The translations under genes and the position numbers were made by a program. Source: a virus. Taken from it: a stretch of DNA of 64,000 nt. Positions 54,234 through 62,713 of the stretch are shown piece by piece (within the stretch, counting starts at the first letter, position 1; each line of letters opens with the position of its first letter). The notes under the pieces are model-generated. The model made no database searches. It was not told the origin of the DNA and saw only the letters and a list, made by a program, of their open reading frames with translations. Where the stretch lies: positions 55,800 to 119,799 of IMG/VR virus record IMGVR_UViG_3300033571_026375. One strand, written 5' to 3'.

Positions 54234-55061
54234 AATTATATTCTCCACGGTTGAAGTAGACTGATTTAATATTACACCTGATTTTGATAAATCATCATTT
54301 TTTTTATCGAATAAACTAGAAATATTTTCTTTTGTAAAAATTATACTATCTGGATTAGCGGGTTTGTCCACAAATCCCTTACCACTAAAAGTAATATTTC
54401 TAAGTACACGACCAATCTTATAGATCTCATGCTCACCGGCTCCGCCATATGATCTTAAATATTTAGTTAAATATGCAGTACTATTATTTCGCTGCAATAT
54501 TTTATATTCTCCAGTGTTCTTATGAATTAAGCCGTAATCGAATCCATCAAAATAACATTCCATGCTAACATATTTGGTACCATTTTCTATCTCTGTGATG
54601 AGGTTTTCAGCACGTTCTTTGAGAGTAGGATCTGTAAAAGCTCGATATATTACAGAGCCGGTTAGAATATGAAATTTATCTGGAATACTATTAATATCTA
54701 TGTTTTCATCTATACGACTACCATTCTCATCAATCGGCCAATTAGCTGTAATGTGACCTATAATAAGATTTTCATCGTGTTCAAGATTTGTCGGCTTATC
54801 TTCTGGTGTGTGCCTAGCTTTCCATACTTCAAGTTTATCAAAAATATCATCATTTTTATTCCATGATGAACTAACTAATATAGATTGTACATAATACAAG
54901 TCTGCATCATCTAAAGAAGCTAAACTAATAAATTGATCTTTAATACGAGTAGACGGGTCGTTATTTATCAGAGGGCATGCTATGGAAGCATATGCTATAG
55001 TAGAGGATGATAAAATTTGATTATTTAATCCATCATTAATTTCTTGGTCATATATAATCAT
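53511..55061 (-). CDS. Prohead protease fused to scaffold (516 aa)
   Basis: Residues about 85-240 are a herpesvirus-assemblin/U9-U35-type protease: H103 in I-I-G-H-I-T-A-N-W, S166 in Y-V-S-M-E-C-Y-F, and the closing 'SGKGFVDKPANPDS'. Residues 277-516 form a Glu/Lys-rich coiled coil and low-complexity tail typical of scaffolds ('LQAKEEELASLQAAKK'). The protease would cut scaffold and head proteins during maturation inside the prohead. The ribosome site before the first ATG is weak (AAGG, 11 nt away), whereas an internal in-frame ATG at 54233 has a strong one, so a free scaffold is probably made as well. Confidence 0.85.
   Translation of the reverse strand: MIIYDQEINDGLNNQILSSSTIAYASIACPLINNDPSTRIKDQFISLASLDDADLYYVQSILVSSSWNKNDDIFDKLEVWKARHTPEDKPTNLEHDENLIIGHITANWPIDENGSRIDENIDINSIPDKFHILTGSVIYRAFTDPTLKERAENLITEIENGTKYVSMECYFDGFDYGLIHKNTGEYKILQRNNSTAYLTKYLRSYGGAGEHEIYKIGRVLRNITFSGKGFVDKPANPDSIIFTKENISSLFDKKNDDLSKSGVILNQSTSTVENIIMSEILEKQVAELGAKIDTVSSACAETVKEAYSIASELKDSNQNLSSTLQAKEEELASLQAAKKLQEEETEKMKASFDEQLEAAMKKWQAEKDSMEEESKKTKAELEALVETLAGYKSKEEEMLKKEKKMKRMAALLSAGLDNDTATSTVDKFDSIDDESFEAMTTILAAVKPSMKKEEEAMMMKPSKKMAAEEAVAALETVETEEAIELSVGSDSTESPVEAIRSELVEFVSARLSKNSK
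54243..54246 (-). promoter_or_regulatory. Internal ribosome site for the nested scaffold
   Basis: GGAG (in GTGGAGAA on the minus strand) lies 9 nt before the ATG at 54233. It decides the nested start and is stronger than the site of the full-length protease-scaffold gene. Confidence 0.7.
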
Positions 55062-55067
55062 ATAATA

Positions 55068-57254
55068 TTAAACCTTATCACTGTATAAAAAATGATAAAA
55101 TGAGGTTTTAGCGTGTTTAATTTCATCAGTACTAATTTCTTTACCAATAGATAAAGACAACTGCTTTAACCATACACTATATTCATTAATAATTGTGTTA
55201 TTTAACGGAGAATTAATAGTATTTAAGATTTTTTCTTGGGATATGGTGCAGAAAGGATCCAAGTTAAAGAATATGGAGCTTTTAAGCTTTTCTAGTTCTT
55301 CGATCTCTTGATTGGATAAACTACGTAGATTTTTTTTGTTGAAAAACTCTAGCATGATAGGATTTACAATTTTATTGATTTGTTCTTGAGCTTGGGCGCA
55401 CCATAAGATTAATTTAGCTCCGGTTTGTGGGGCAAATTTTTTGGGAGATCTTTTACTGGAATCTTTAGATGATGGGGGTCGGCCTTGCTGTGGTTCGCCT
55501 GGCAAAGATTCTGGCGAATCTTTGACCAACTGGGTTGGTTTAAAAGCTTGTCTGAGTTCTAGAGAATTCTTCTCTCCATTTTTTTTAGTATCGAGTTGCA
55601 AACCCACCTGGCTCGGCGTAACTATACCTGTTTGTAAAGCTATTTTTTTCAAACTATTGTCTGGCTGAGGATCATGCCACGGACCAGATTTATTTATCAT
55701 TCTTGAACCCTTTCGATCTCTATGTTCTCTATTGAGACGAGATTTTTCTATATCTGGATCAAAACCAAAACGAGTTTGTAAGAGTTCGTCACTAATAAGA
55801 TTACGATCAGCCAATTGAATTAATAATGCTTTTTCAGAATCTTCGTTACTAAGATCCATTCTATCAAATTCTATCTTTGCAGGATATTTAAAACCCATAG
55901 CCTTTTGTACTAATGCAATTTCTTTATCCCAAAATTCTGTCAATAAATCTCTTCCATACTGTAATCTTTGAGTTAGTGTCTTTAGACTAATAAAATTATT
56001 GGTTGTTCCTGCTGCCCCAAAAGTACCTGTTAGGGTGGGAGGAATGCCAAGACCAGCATAGACACTATTAAGATGTGGTATATATTTAGCTTCGCCTAAA
56101 AATTGATGAACATTAGTATTGGATTCTAACAACTCTATATCAGGCCCCCAAACTAAGTCCATTGTGCCTCCACCAACATTATTTCCTAGAATCTGAGCTA
56201 ATTTACCAGCTGCTGCTTTGGTAGGAGCTATTTTATGCTCTAAACTACCTAATTTAAAAATACGGATATTTGATATTGCTCCGTCGAGCGCTGCCATATC
56301 AGCTAATTTTAATTTTTCGATAACTGTAATATCATCCATGATAGAGTATACCATGGGATAAGCCCAAGGTTGCCAATCGTCTTTTTTGTAGTGAAAAACA
56401 AGTGTTTTGTCTGCGGACAAAGGAAACGGCTTTTTACTTTTAGCTGCTTCCAGAATTTGTGATGGTAAATTATTTACAATTTCTTGCTCTTGAGTGCTTT
56501 TAGGACTATTAATAGTTCTTCTAAGATTAGCTGGCAAAGATAGTTCATAAGTTTTAAGCGAACTAAAAGATGCTAGAGCACCAGCAGACACATCAACATA
56601 GAATGGGTCTATAAAAGTATATTTCCACGGTATCTCTCTTTTTTCTAGTTTAATAGAATCCAAGTCGTCTACAGTTAAATCAGGAGAGCCTACTGCTCTA
56701 TATAAATTATCAGAAACTTTTAAGCTTAATTTACCTGTTTGTCTATTAATTACTATATTACCTGTTTTATACAGATTATTAAGAAATCTTTCGCTACGTT
56801 CTTTTCCTTTTATTTTTTTAAACCAACTTCTATAGAATCTTTCTATTCTTTTGTTTTTATGTACTAATCGAATTCCTTGAGAACCAAAATCACCCATAAG
56901 ATCTATGACATTTTTAACTAGTCCTACTCTCTGATAAATATCTTCTGCTCTTTTGATAATACCTTTGATGTGTTTGGGTACTGCTTCGTCTGGACGAAAA
57001 AAATCATAGTCAGATCTGGTTAAGCCTGGGCGGCCGCCGGTGCTACCATCTAGATTGGAATAATTTAACCCATATCGTCTATTAGCATTAGCATGTTGAT
57101 GCTCTATAAGTGTATATTCTGACATAGATTCAGAAGATTTATTTAGAGCTTCTCTTTTTGACGATAAATCATCTCCCCATGTAACATATGCTTCTTGGCC
57201 GATAATAGATTGATCGTCTATAGCTGAACTTTTTGGATACTTTTTATTGGCCAT
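55068..57254 (-). CDS. Portal protein (728 aa)
   Basis: The gene sits directly between the large terminase and prohead protease. The body carries portal-like features: 'RAEDIYQRVGLVKNVIDLMG' with an F-Y-R-S-W-F helix, then a wing region with 'FIDPFYVDVSAG', K-T-L-V-F-H-Y-K-K-D-D-W, and 'FISLKTLTQRLQYGRDLLTE', a stem-helix type segment. The portal forms the dodecameric DNA channel of the head and binds terminase. At 728 aa it is longer than many (400-550); the last 200 residues (basic, with R-P-P-S-S-K-D-S-S-K-R-S, then helices) may be an internal extension. Confidence 0.85.
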   Translation of the reverse strand: MANKKYPKSSAIDDQSIIGQEAYVTWGDDLSSKREALNKSSESMSEYTLIEHQHANANRRYGLNYSNLDGSTGGRPGLTRSDYDFFRPDEAVPKHIKGIIKRAEDIYQRVGLVKNVIDLMGDFGSQGIRLVHKNKRIERFYRSWFKKIKGKERSERFLNNLYKTGNIVINRQTGKLSLKVSDNLYRAVGSPDLTVDDLDSIKLEKREIPWKYTFIDPFYVDVSAGALASFSSLKTYELSLPANLRRTINSPKSTQEQEIVNNLPSQILEAAKSKKPFPLSADKTLVFHYKKDDWQPWAYPMVYSIMDDITVIEKLKLADMAALDGAISNIRIFKLGSLEHKIAPTKAAAGKLAQILGNNVGGGTMDLVWGPDIELLESNTNVHQFLGEAKYIPHLNSVYAGLGIPPTLTGTFGAAGTTNNFISLKTLTQRLQYGRDLLTEFWDKEIALVQKAMGFKYPAKIEFDRMDLSNEDSEKALLIQLADRNLISDELLQTRFGFDPDIEKSRLNREHRDRKGSRMINKSGPWHDPQPDNSLKKIALQTGIVTPSQVGLQLDTKKNGEKNSLELRQAFKPTQLVKDSPESLPGEPQQGRPPSSKDSSKRSPKKFAPQTGAKLILWCAQAQEQINKIVNPIMLEFFNKKNLRSLSNQEIEELEKLKSSIFFNLDPFCTISQEKILNTINSPLNNTIINEYSVWLKQLSLSIGKEISTDEIKHAKTSFYHFLYSDKV

Positions 57255-57309
57255 AATTTATATTCTAAATGTAATAGTATTGTAATTGAATTATCTATTC
57301 ATACACTAA

Positions 57310-59343
57310 TTATCGATATATGCCATTATATAGGTCTTCATTAGCTCCAGAAGTAAACCATTCAGGGCCTTTGTATAATTGACCATCTTGTTTCACTATT
57401 TCCGTTCTATTTCCTCCAATAACATCATAAGATGGTGCTACCAAATATGTCTTTAATTGTCTAGCTATCATATTAGCTATTAATAGTGCGCTATATCTGT
57501 CTTTACGTAGTCTACCCTTTTTTCCATTTTGTAATTTAACCTCTGGAGTATCCCAACGATCACGACCTCCAGATCCTGTACTTGTTTGTGTCATTACAAT
57601 AGTGGTAAGTTCATTCTTTAATTCTTCTATTTCCAATATGCACTCACTTAAGCTATCATATAAAGGATTAAGATCGGTGTCTAGAATATTTTTGCCCTCT
57701 TGATCTAAAGCTAAGCCCAATGTAAGAGGATCAAATCTAGGAAATAATAATACTTTATCTTCTAAATCTTTTCGTAAGCCATGATTAGCTTGACTAGTCC
57801 AGTCTGCTTTAGCAAATTGTACCAGCTCTAATATATGATGTCCTGGCTGATCATCTGTATCCTTAGGCTTGTCTCTATTGATAGTAGGCCATATCAATAT
57901 TTCTCCATTTTCTAATTTTGACGGATCATGCAGCGACTCTTCGATAGCTATACCACCACCCTGAGCATCCATTCCTATTTTCAAAGGAGGAAATACTTTC
58001 ATTAAGTTTCGGATTTTACGAGCGCAAAAACTATAAAAATCATATTCATTAATTAAACCAGTTTTTTGACGCTCTTTAAAATTAGTTCTATTAGTAGTCC
58101 AACAATAAACAATTCTAGCATGATCAGGATGTAGTTCTAAGACTACAATACTAAAATTATCTCTTTCAGAGGCTGGGTCGATACCATAGATATATTTACT
58201 AAAATTATTGCCAGTAGTAACAGAATCAAAGACAATGATCTGGTTATTTAATATAATGGGTCGTGTATCGCTAGTGACACAACTTTCGATTAAACTTCTC
58301 TTAAAAAACCCATCGCTGTCAGCCGTAAAGCATGCTGCATATTCCATATTATATATGCCAGTATGAATGGTGGCTTTTGCTCTAGCAACCTGTTTGTCAT
58401 CCATGAAGCCTTTAGGTATGAGTTCATATGGTATTCTAATAATACTATAGTCTTTCCAATTAAAATTTTCTGGTACTTCACCATTAAAAATTTCTTCTAA
58501 TTTTTTATTATCTCCTTTGCTTTCTATAATAGTTTTATATCGTTTCCAATAATTAGCAAAATGTTTGAATGAATAGTCTGCTGTTCCTGATATAATAGCC
58601 TGATTACCCATTTTTTGACTTAGCTGTTCTAGTTCTTCATTCCATACTCCTGCTTCGATCATGGCTCTTTTTTTGGCTTGTTCTTTAACATTCTGGATAG
58701 GACTAGCTGAAACTGCTGCGAAACCAGCGACTACTGTTTCATAAATATCCGGAGATATAGATGCAAACTCGTCCGCAATAATAATATGAGCTCTTAAACC
58801 TCTGATTTTGCTACCATCTCCCATAGGAACAGCTATGGTCCAACTATCTCCTAATCTAATAGTACATCTATCAACATCTCGACGAGGACCATCATCATTA
58901 CCATTAAAAATACTTCTCAGAATAGGACTGCCTCTCCAGATAGTTTCCATATACTCAAAAATAATTTTACTCTGCCTAAAAGCTGCGCCAACTATTACAA
59001 TTTTAGTACCAGGATTAAAAATACATCGTAATATAGAATATAAAGCTAAAAGAAAAGATTTACCCCAACCACGACTAGCGATATACATAGGAAATGGTCT
59101 TTCCCAAAATTCTTGTAGAATTACTACTTGCATAGGATGCAATTCTATATTAAATAGTAATTTACATGTTGTTGCTATGTATCTAGGACTTTTTAATAAC
59201 TTTATAAGATGTAAATCTGGATTTTCTATATCCTGTTCTGATCTACCAATCATTGGATTGCTTGCTATACTAAGAGAATTAAGATCTCCTAGGTCTAGCC
59301 AAGCATCGTCAAAGATCTGTTTTTGGCTGTCCGTGATATTCAT
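57310..59343 (-). CDS. terL: Terminase large subunit (677 aa)
   Basis: The ATP-driven DNA packaging motor and nuclease. The ATPase domain has a Walker A-like motif at residues 91-97 (R-G-W-G-K-S-F) and Walker B at 188-192 (I-I-A-D191-E192), followed by coupling-type residues. The RNase H-like nuclease has acidic residues D389 (Y-G-I-D-P-A-S), D459 (I-G-M-D-A-Q-G-G-G) and a candidate third near D563. The length is above the common 450-600. The start overlaps the ERCC4-type nuclease gene by 35 bp. Confidence 0.93.
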   Translation of the reverse strand: MNITDSQKQIFDDAWLDLGDLNSLSIASNPMIGRSEQDIENPDLHLIKLLKSPRYIATTCKLLFNIELHPMQVVILQEFWERPFPMYIASRGWGKSFLLALYSILRCIFNPGTKIVIVGAAFRQSKIIFEYMETIWRGSPILRSIFNGNDDGPRRDVDRCTIRLGDSWTIAVPMGDGSKIRGLRAHIIIADEFASISPDIYETVVAGFAAVSASPIQNVKEQAKKRAMIEAGVWNEELEQLSQKMGNQAIISGTADYSFKHFANYWKRYKTIIESKGDNKKLEEIFNGEVPENFNWKDYSIIRIPYELIPKGFMDDKQVARAKATIHTGIYNMEYAACFTADSDGFFKRSLIESCVTSDTRPIILNNQIIVFDSVTTGNNFSKYIYGIDPASERDNFSIVVLELHPDHARIVYCWTTNRTNFKERQKTGLINEYDFYSFCARKIRNLMKVFPPLKIGMDAQGGGIAIEESLHDPSKLENGEILIWPTINRDKPKDTDDQPGHHILELVQFAKADWTSQANHGLRKDLEDKVLLFPRFDPLTLGLALDQEGKNILDTDLNPLYDSLSECILEIEELKNELTTIVMTQTSTGSGGRDRWDTPEVKLQNGKKGRLRKDRYSALLIANMIARQLKTYLVAPSYDVIGGNRTEIVKQDGQLYKGPEWFTSGANEDLYNGIYR

Positions 59344-59788
59344 AAATTTTTCTCATGATACTGATAGCCATCTTTTCGGCATTAGATGCATTACCACAAA
59401 ATACCAGTTTAATATTATATATTATTTGTAATTCTATCATGTGTTTCAAAATAAATTTAGGCGATATTTTTAACTTATCCCACATGCGTTTAGGAACATT
59501 AGATCCCACAGGATATATTAAAACATCTTCTAGATCAAATTCACATAGTAAGAAAGAATTAGGTATTTTATTCATTCTTTCAATAACATCTTTAAATCTT
59601 TTTTCTGTAATATTATTAGCAAATTCACTTACACTACCTTTACGCTCTATACAAAAAATATGTTCTAATCCTTTTAAGGAATAATCCCCAGTATCTAATT
59701 TAGATATACTTTTTTCCATGTGATCGAAAGACCATGGATGTTGTTCTCTGGTATCTATAATTATATGAAAATTACTGAAGTCTATCAT
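59309..59788 (-). CDS. ERCC4/XPF-type nuclease domain protein (159 aa)
   Basis: The conserved nuclease core is complete: D12-T-R-E15 (in I-I-I-D-T-R-E-Q-H-P-W), G34-D35-Y, and I-E48-R49-K50 (the ERK motif), followed by E-F-A-N-N-I. XPF-family nucleases cut branched or flap DNA; several phages carry single-domain versions. No helix-hairpin-helix domain is present; the C-terminus is helical. It overlaps HNH by 17 bp and terminase by 35 bp, so the three are probably translated together, which suggests a role in preparing or resolving DNA for packaging. Confidence 0.85.
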   Translation of the reverse strand: MIDFSNFHIIIDTREQHPWSFDHMEKSISKLDTGDYSLKGLEHIFCIERKGSVSEFANNITEKRFKDVIERMNKIPNSFLLCEFDLEDVLIYPVGSNVPKRMWDKLKISPKFILKHMIELQIIYNIKLVFCGNASNAEKMAISIMRKIYEYHGQPKTDL

Positions 59789-60041
59789 TAGCTAAAATTC
59801 TTAAAAAAGTTGCAGCATATATTTCTTCCATACCCTTAATTAAATCATGATGATATTTACACAATGTAATACCATTTTCTGTGTTAAATCTCAAACCGGG
59901 ATAATTTGACCAAGTTTTGATGTGATGGGCGTTTAATTTTTTTTTCATATTACAATTAGGCCATCTGCATTTATACTTATCTCTTTGATATACTTGTTCT
60001 CTCCATTTTTTATAGGCAGGATCTTTAAAATTTCTAAACAT
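59772..60041 (-). CDS. HNH endonuclease (89 aa)
   Basis: C25-x4-C30, H39-H40 and N56 with C61-x2-H64-H65 make a compact zinc-bound HNH domain with almost nothing outside it. Small HNH proteins next to terminase genes are needed for DNA packaging in HK97-like phages. Here it stands two genes from the large terminase, separated by the ERCC4-type nuclease. No good ribosome site precedes the ATG, and the start lies 2 bp behind the stop of the dehydratase gene, so translational coupling is likely. Confidence 0.85.
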   Translation of the reverse strand: MFRNFKDPAYKKWREQVYQRDKYKCRWPNCNMKKKLNAHHIKTWSNYPGLRFNTENGITLCKYHHDLIKGMEEIYAATFLRILANDRLQ

Positions 60042-60043
60042 AG

Positions 60044-61018
60044 CTAATTAGTATCGTGTAAAACCATTTCTTTTACCAAATCATCAAAAGTTGTAGATGG
60101 TTTCCAGCCTAATTGCTGTTGTGCTTTAGTATTGACTCCCCTAAGATACTGAACCTCTGCTGGTCTATATAATGAAGGATCAATATCTACATACTTCTTA
60201 TAATCAAGATTGACTATTTCAAAGGCTTTCTTTAAAAAGTCTAACACAGTATATGTAGAGCCGGTGCAAATAACATAGTCATCAGCTACTTTATGTTGCA
60301 ACATAAGATGCATAGCATATACATAGTCTTTAGCATGTCCCCAATCTCTACTAGCATTTAAATTGCCTAATTTTAAGGTATCATTGGTTTTACCTTTCAC
60401 TAAGTCTCCTATATATTTTGTGATTTTACGAGTAACAAAATTGTCCCCGCGTCGTGGACTTTCGTGATTAAACAATATTCCAGAACAAGCAAAAATACCA
60501 TATGCTTCACGATAAATCTGCAACATTCTGTGACTTGCTACTTTGGCTACTCCGTATGGGCTCTGAGGTATTAATTCGGTATTTTCATCTTGATATTTTT
60601 TCCCATCATTAGATATGCTAAAATTACGACCAAACATTTCGCTAGTACTAGCCTGATAAAACTTTATGGCTGAGCCATGACTTCGTATGGCTTCTAGCCA
60701 GTGTACAACTCCTATAGTATCTATCTCGAAAGTGGTAGATGGTTGCTTGAAGCTGGTTCCTACATGGCTTTGTGCTGCAAGATTGTATATCTCATCAGGA
60801 CTATATTTATTAATTAATGTATGAGAACATGATGAGTCTGTGAGGTCAAATTCTTCTAAAATTAAATTGGGGGCTTTTATTATGTGCTTAATTCTTTCAA
60901 AACTATTAATACTAGATCTACGATAACATCCTATTACTTTATATTCCTTGTCTAGTAGTAGTTCAGCTAAATATGATCCATCCTGACCTGTTATTCCTGT
61001 AATAATAGCTGTTTTCAT
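60044..61018 (-). CDS. gmd: GDP-mannose 4,6-dehydratase (324 aa)
   Basis: It converts GDP-mannose to GDP-4-keto-6-deoxymannose, precursor of GDP-fucose, rhamnose or related sugars. The NADP-binding G8-x2-G11-x2-G14 (T-G-I-T-G-Q-D-G-S-Y) and the catalytic S-T125-S-E127 and Y155-x3-K159 (Y-G-V-A-K) are all present, as is N-A/N-H-E-S-P-R-R-G. Length is just under the usual 320-375. Some phages carry gmd to alter surface glycans or glycosylate virions; no partner reductase or epimerase lies nearby. Its location inside the packaging module is unusual. Confidence 0.93.
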   Translation of the reverse strand: MKTAIITGITGQDGSYLAELLLDKEYKVIGCYRRSSINSFERIKHIIKAPNLILEEFDLTDSSCSHTLINKYSPDEIYNLAAQSHVGTSFKQPSTTFEIDTIGVVHWLEAIRSHGSAIKFYQASTSEMFGRNFSISNDGKKYQDENTELIPQSPYGVAKVASHRMLQIYREAYGIFACSGILFNHESPRRGDNFVTRKITKYIGDLVKGKTNDTLKLGNLNASRDWGHAKDYVYAMHLMLQHKVADDYVICTGSTYTVLDFLKKAFEIVNLDYKKYVDIDPSLYRPAEVQYLRGVNTKAQQQLGWKPSTTFDDLVKEMVLHDTN

Positions 61019-61023
61019 CTGTA

Positions 61024-61860
61024 CTATTCTCCTCTGTCTAAAATGATTTCTGGTGTGAGTAATGGGCTGTCTACTATTTGATCTGCATATTCGTGGTATT
61101 CAGCTAGTTTATTTTTACTTTTTTCTACCGCCATAGCCATAATTTCCATTTGTCTTCCTTCTTTTTCTCTAATATTTTCATCTTCTAACATTCGTATTAA
61201 GCCTATCCAAGAGCTTTTACCATCTTCTATGCGTTTTATGCGCTGTTCTCGCGTAGCTTTTAAATCTTTGCTTATCTTTTGTTGTTCATTTAATAGTTTA
61301 GTATATTCATTAGTATAATTAGCAATACTATTTCTAGCGAAACTTAGTTGTGTTTCTAAATTAGACAATTTAGCAATATCTCTTTGGTCCTCTGGTTTAG
61401 TATATTCTTTATCGACTTGTACCTGAAGCTTTTCAGTGTCAGCTATGTGTCGCTTTCTTTCTTTCATACTGCGATTGATGAGAATATCTATTGTAATAAA
61501 CTGTTTAATTTGTAATTCTTCTGCTGCTAAAACGTCTTCTCTAAATTGTTTGATGAGTCCTATCCATGTATTTTCAAAATATGCTAATTCTCCGCTATCT
61601 TTATCAAATTGTTTTTCTATTTCTGGCCAAAATGTTTTTGTATATAGTTTTTGTCTAAGTATTCGATCATTAATTTGTTCTTCGTGAGACGATAAATTGA
61701 TTTTAGATTCTCTAATGTATCTCTCGATAGGAGTTGAGCTTCGATTTAAATGTTGAGCAATTTCATCAATACTTAATGTTGTAATATTATCTCTAATATA
61801 TTTTTCTTCATCTAAACTTAATTGTCCTCTTTTTTTAGGTATTTTAGAATTAGATGTCAT
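61024..61860 (-). CDS. HTH/coiled-coil protein, candidate small terminase (278 aa)
   Basis: Residues about 14-56 form a helix-turn-helix ('LSLDEEKYIRDNITTLSIDE' onward, with I-A-Q-H-L-N-R and I-E-R-Y-I-R-E). The rest, about 65-260, is a long helical, charged region. This layout and the place upstream of terL match a small terminase that recognises packaging-start DNA, but two genes intervene and the protein is larger than typical (150-200). It could also be a transcription regulator. The start overlaps the sigma-like gene by 11 bp. A related HTH is in the plus-strand 72-aa protein. Confidence 0.6.
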   Translation of the reverse strand: MTSNSKIPKKRGQLSLDEEKYIRDNITTLSIDEIAQHLNRSSTPIERYIRESKINLSSHEEQINDRILRQKLYTKTFWPEIEKQFDKDSGELAYFENTWIGLIKQFREDVLAAEELQIKQFITIDILINRSMKERKRHIADTEKLQVQVDKEYTKPEDQRDIAKLSNLETQLSFARNSIANYTNEYTKLLNEQQKISKDLKATREQRIKRIEDGKSSWIGLIRMLEDENIREKEGRQMEIMAMAVEKSKNKLAEYHEYADQIVDSPLLTPEIILDRGE

Positions 61861-62506
61861 AATTATTTTCAGATAAAATATTTTTAATAACTTTGGTTAA
61901 TTTAACGAGATCTGACTTATAGACTTTATCTCCATGCTTCAATCTCAAGTATGTTTCTCTGTATTGTGCAGGAATATGTTTGTCTAACAGGGTGATTATT
62001 TGTTCATTAGCTACAATATCTAATATTGAATGTTTGGCATTTCCACTGGTGAGACTTTCAGACAGATCGTCTATTCCTACCGGTTTCATTATGTTCTTTT
62101 TTCTAGAGTTTCTATTATTCCATGCTGCATATTCTTCGCAGTCATCTTTATTTGTATATTCTAAACACTGATTAGTAGAGTTCTTACAATGTTTATCAAA
62201 AAATCTACAACTAATACAGGGTTTATCGGGTCTTTGATAATTATCTCGTTTATAGTTAAATAGCCTATTTCTTACGTGGGTCCATAAGAAGTTTTCTAAG
62301 GGGCGTTTTTTGTCATATTTTTCCAGGCCTTCTAGAGCAAATATGGCTGCCTGCTGTTTCATATCCTCAAAACTATGATAGCCGAACTGGAATTTATAGG
62401 CCAATCTTTTACTAATATTATCCAATACTGTCAAAAATTCTTGCTCATTTACATTGTTCGGAAGTGTTGATGGGCATTTCTTGGGCTTGAGATTTTTCTT
62501 GGTCAT
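61850..62506 (-). CDS. Sigma-like transcription factor with Cys cluster (218 aa)
   Basis: Residues about 35-92 match sigma-70 region 2: 'FEDMKQQAAIFALEGLEKYD' and 'RPLENFLWTHVRNRLFNYKR'. An insertion follows with C97-x2-C100-x6-C107-x6-C114-x8-C123, a probable metal site. Residues about 160-215 may be a region-4-like helical end. Such phage sigma factors (T4 gp55 type) direct late transcription. It is the second gene of the leftward unit. The ATG overlaps the preceding gene by 62 bp. Confidence 0.75.
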   Translation of the reverse strand: MTKKNLKPKKCPSTLPNNVNEQEFLTVLDNISKRLAYKFQFGYHSFEDMKQQAAIFALEGLEKYDKKRPLENFLWTHVRNRLFNYKRDNYQRPDKPCISCRFFDKHCKNSTNQCLEYTNKDDCEEYAAWNNRNSRKKNIMKPVGIDDLSESLTSGNAKHSILDIVANEQIITLLDKHIPAQYRETYLRLKHGDKVYKSDLVKLTKVIKNILSENNYDI

Positions 62507-62630
62507 TTATAAGCTCTGCTATACACTTTCCATCTGGTTGGTTAAGATCATCCGCTATATTTTCGATACATCCTGAAGCTTTAGTACACAGCACAGAAGC
62601 AACATTGGTGATTTTTTTGGAATTACTCAT
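62445..62630 (-). CDS. Small Cys-containing protein, first gene of the leftward unit (61 aa)
   Basis: The frame is open from 62657, but the ATG at 62630 has AAGGT 8 nt upstream and lies just after the promoter, so the start is placed there. The protein has four Cys (C-T-K-A-S-G-C, then single Cys near 35 and 60). It overlaps the sigma-like gene by 62 bp in another frame. No family recognised; it could be a small regulator or sigma partner. Confidence 0.55.
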   Translation of the reverse strand: MSNSKKITNVASVLCTKASGCIENIADDLNQPDGKCIAELINDQEKSQAQEMPINTSEQCK

Positions 62631-62647
62631 AATTTTACCTTGCGCAA

Positions 62648-62674
62648 AATAGGTCAATACCTATTATAATAGGT
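62648..62674. promoter_or_regulatory. Operator-like array of three AATAGGT half-sites
   Basis: The half-site occurs as AATAGGT (62648-62654), inverted ACCTATT (62659-62665) and AATAGGT (62668-62674), with 4-nt and 2-nt spacers. Two overlapping palindromes result, one of which (CCTATTATAATAGG) is perfect and contains the -10 box. Because a -10 box lies on both strands, a bound protein would control transcription in both directions. The 72-aa HTH protein encoded next door is a natural candidate; this is inference. Confidence 0.65.
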
Positions 62675-62693
62675 TGTTGTGGCAATTTGTCAA
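62663..62693 (-). promoter_or_regulatory. Leftward sigma-70-type promoter of the late unit
   Basis: On the minus strand a perfect -35 TTGACA (62688-62693) is followed after 16 nt by TATTAT (62666-62671), which overlaps TATAAT (62663-62668, 19 nt spacing). The transcript would start near 62659, about 28 nt before the ATG at 62630. The -10 region lies inside the operator-like repeat. Confidence 0.75.
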
Positions 62694-62713
62694 CTTTACA
62701 AAGGAAATAAAAA

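Noticed and set aside
58808-59431. Plus-strand open frame of 207 codons opposite terL and the ERCC4 gene
   Set aside because: It is antisense to well-supported genes with conserved motifs, has no ribosome site and no recognisable protein features.
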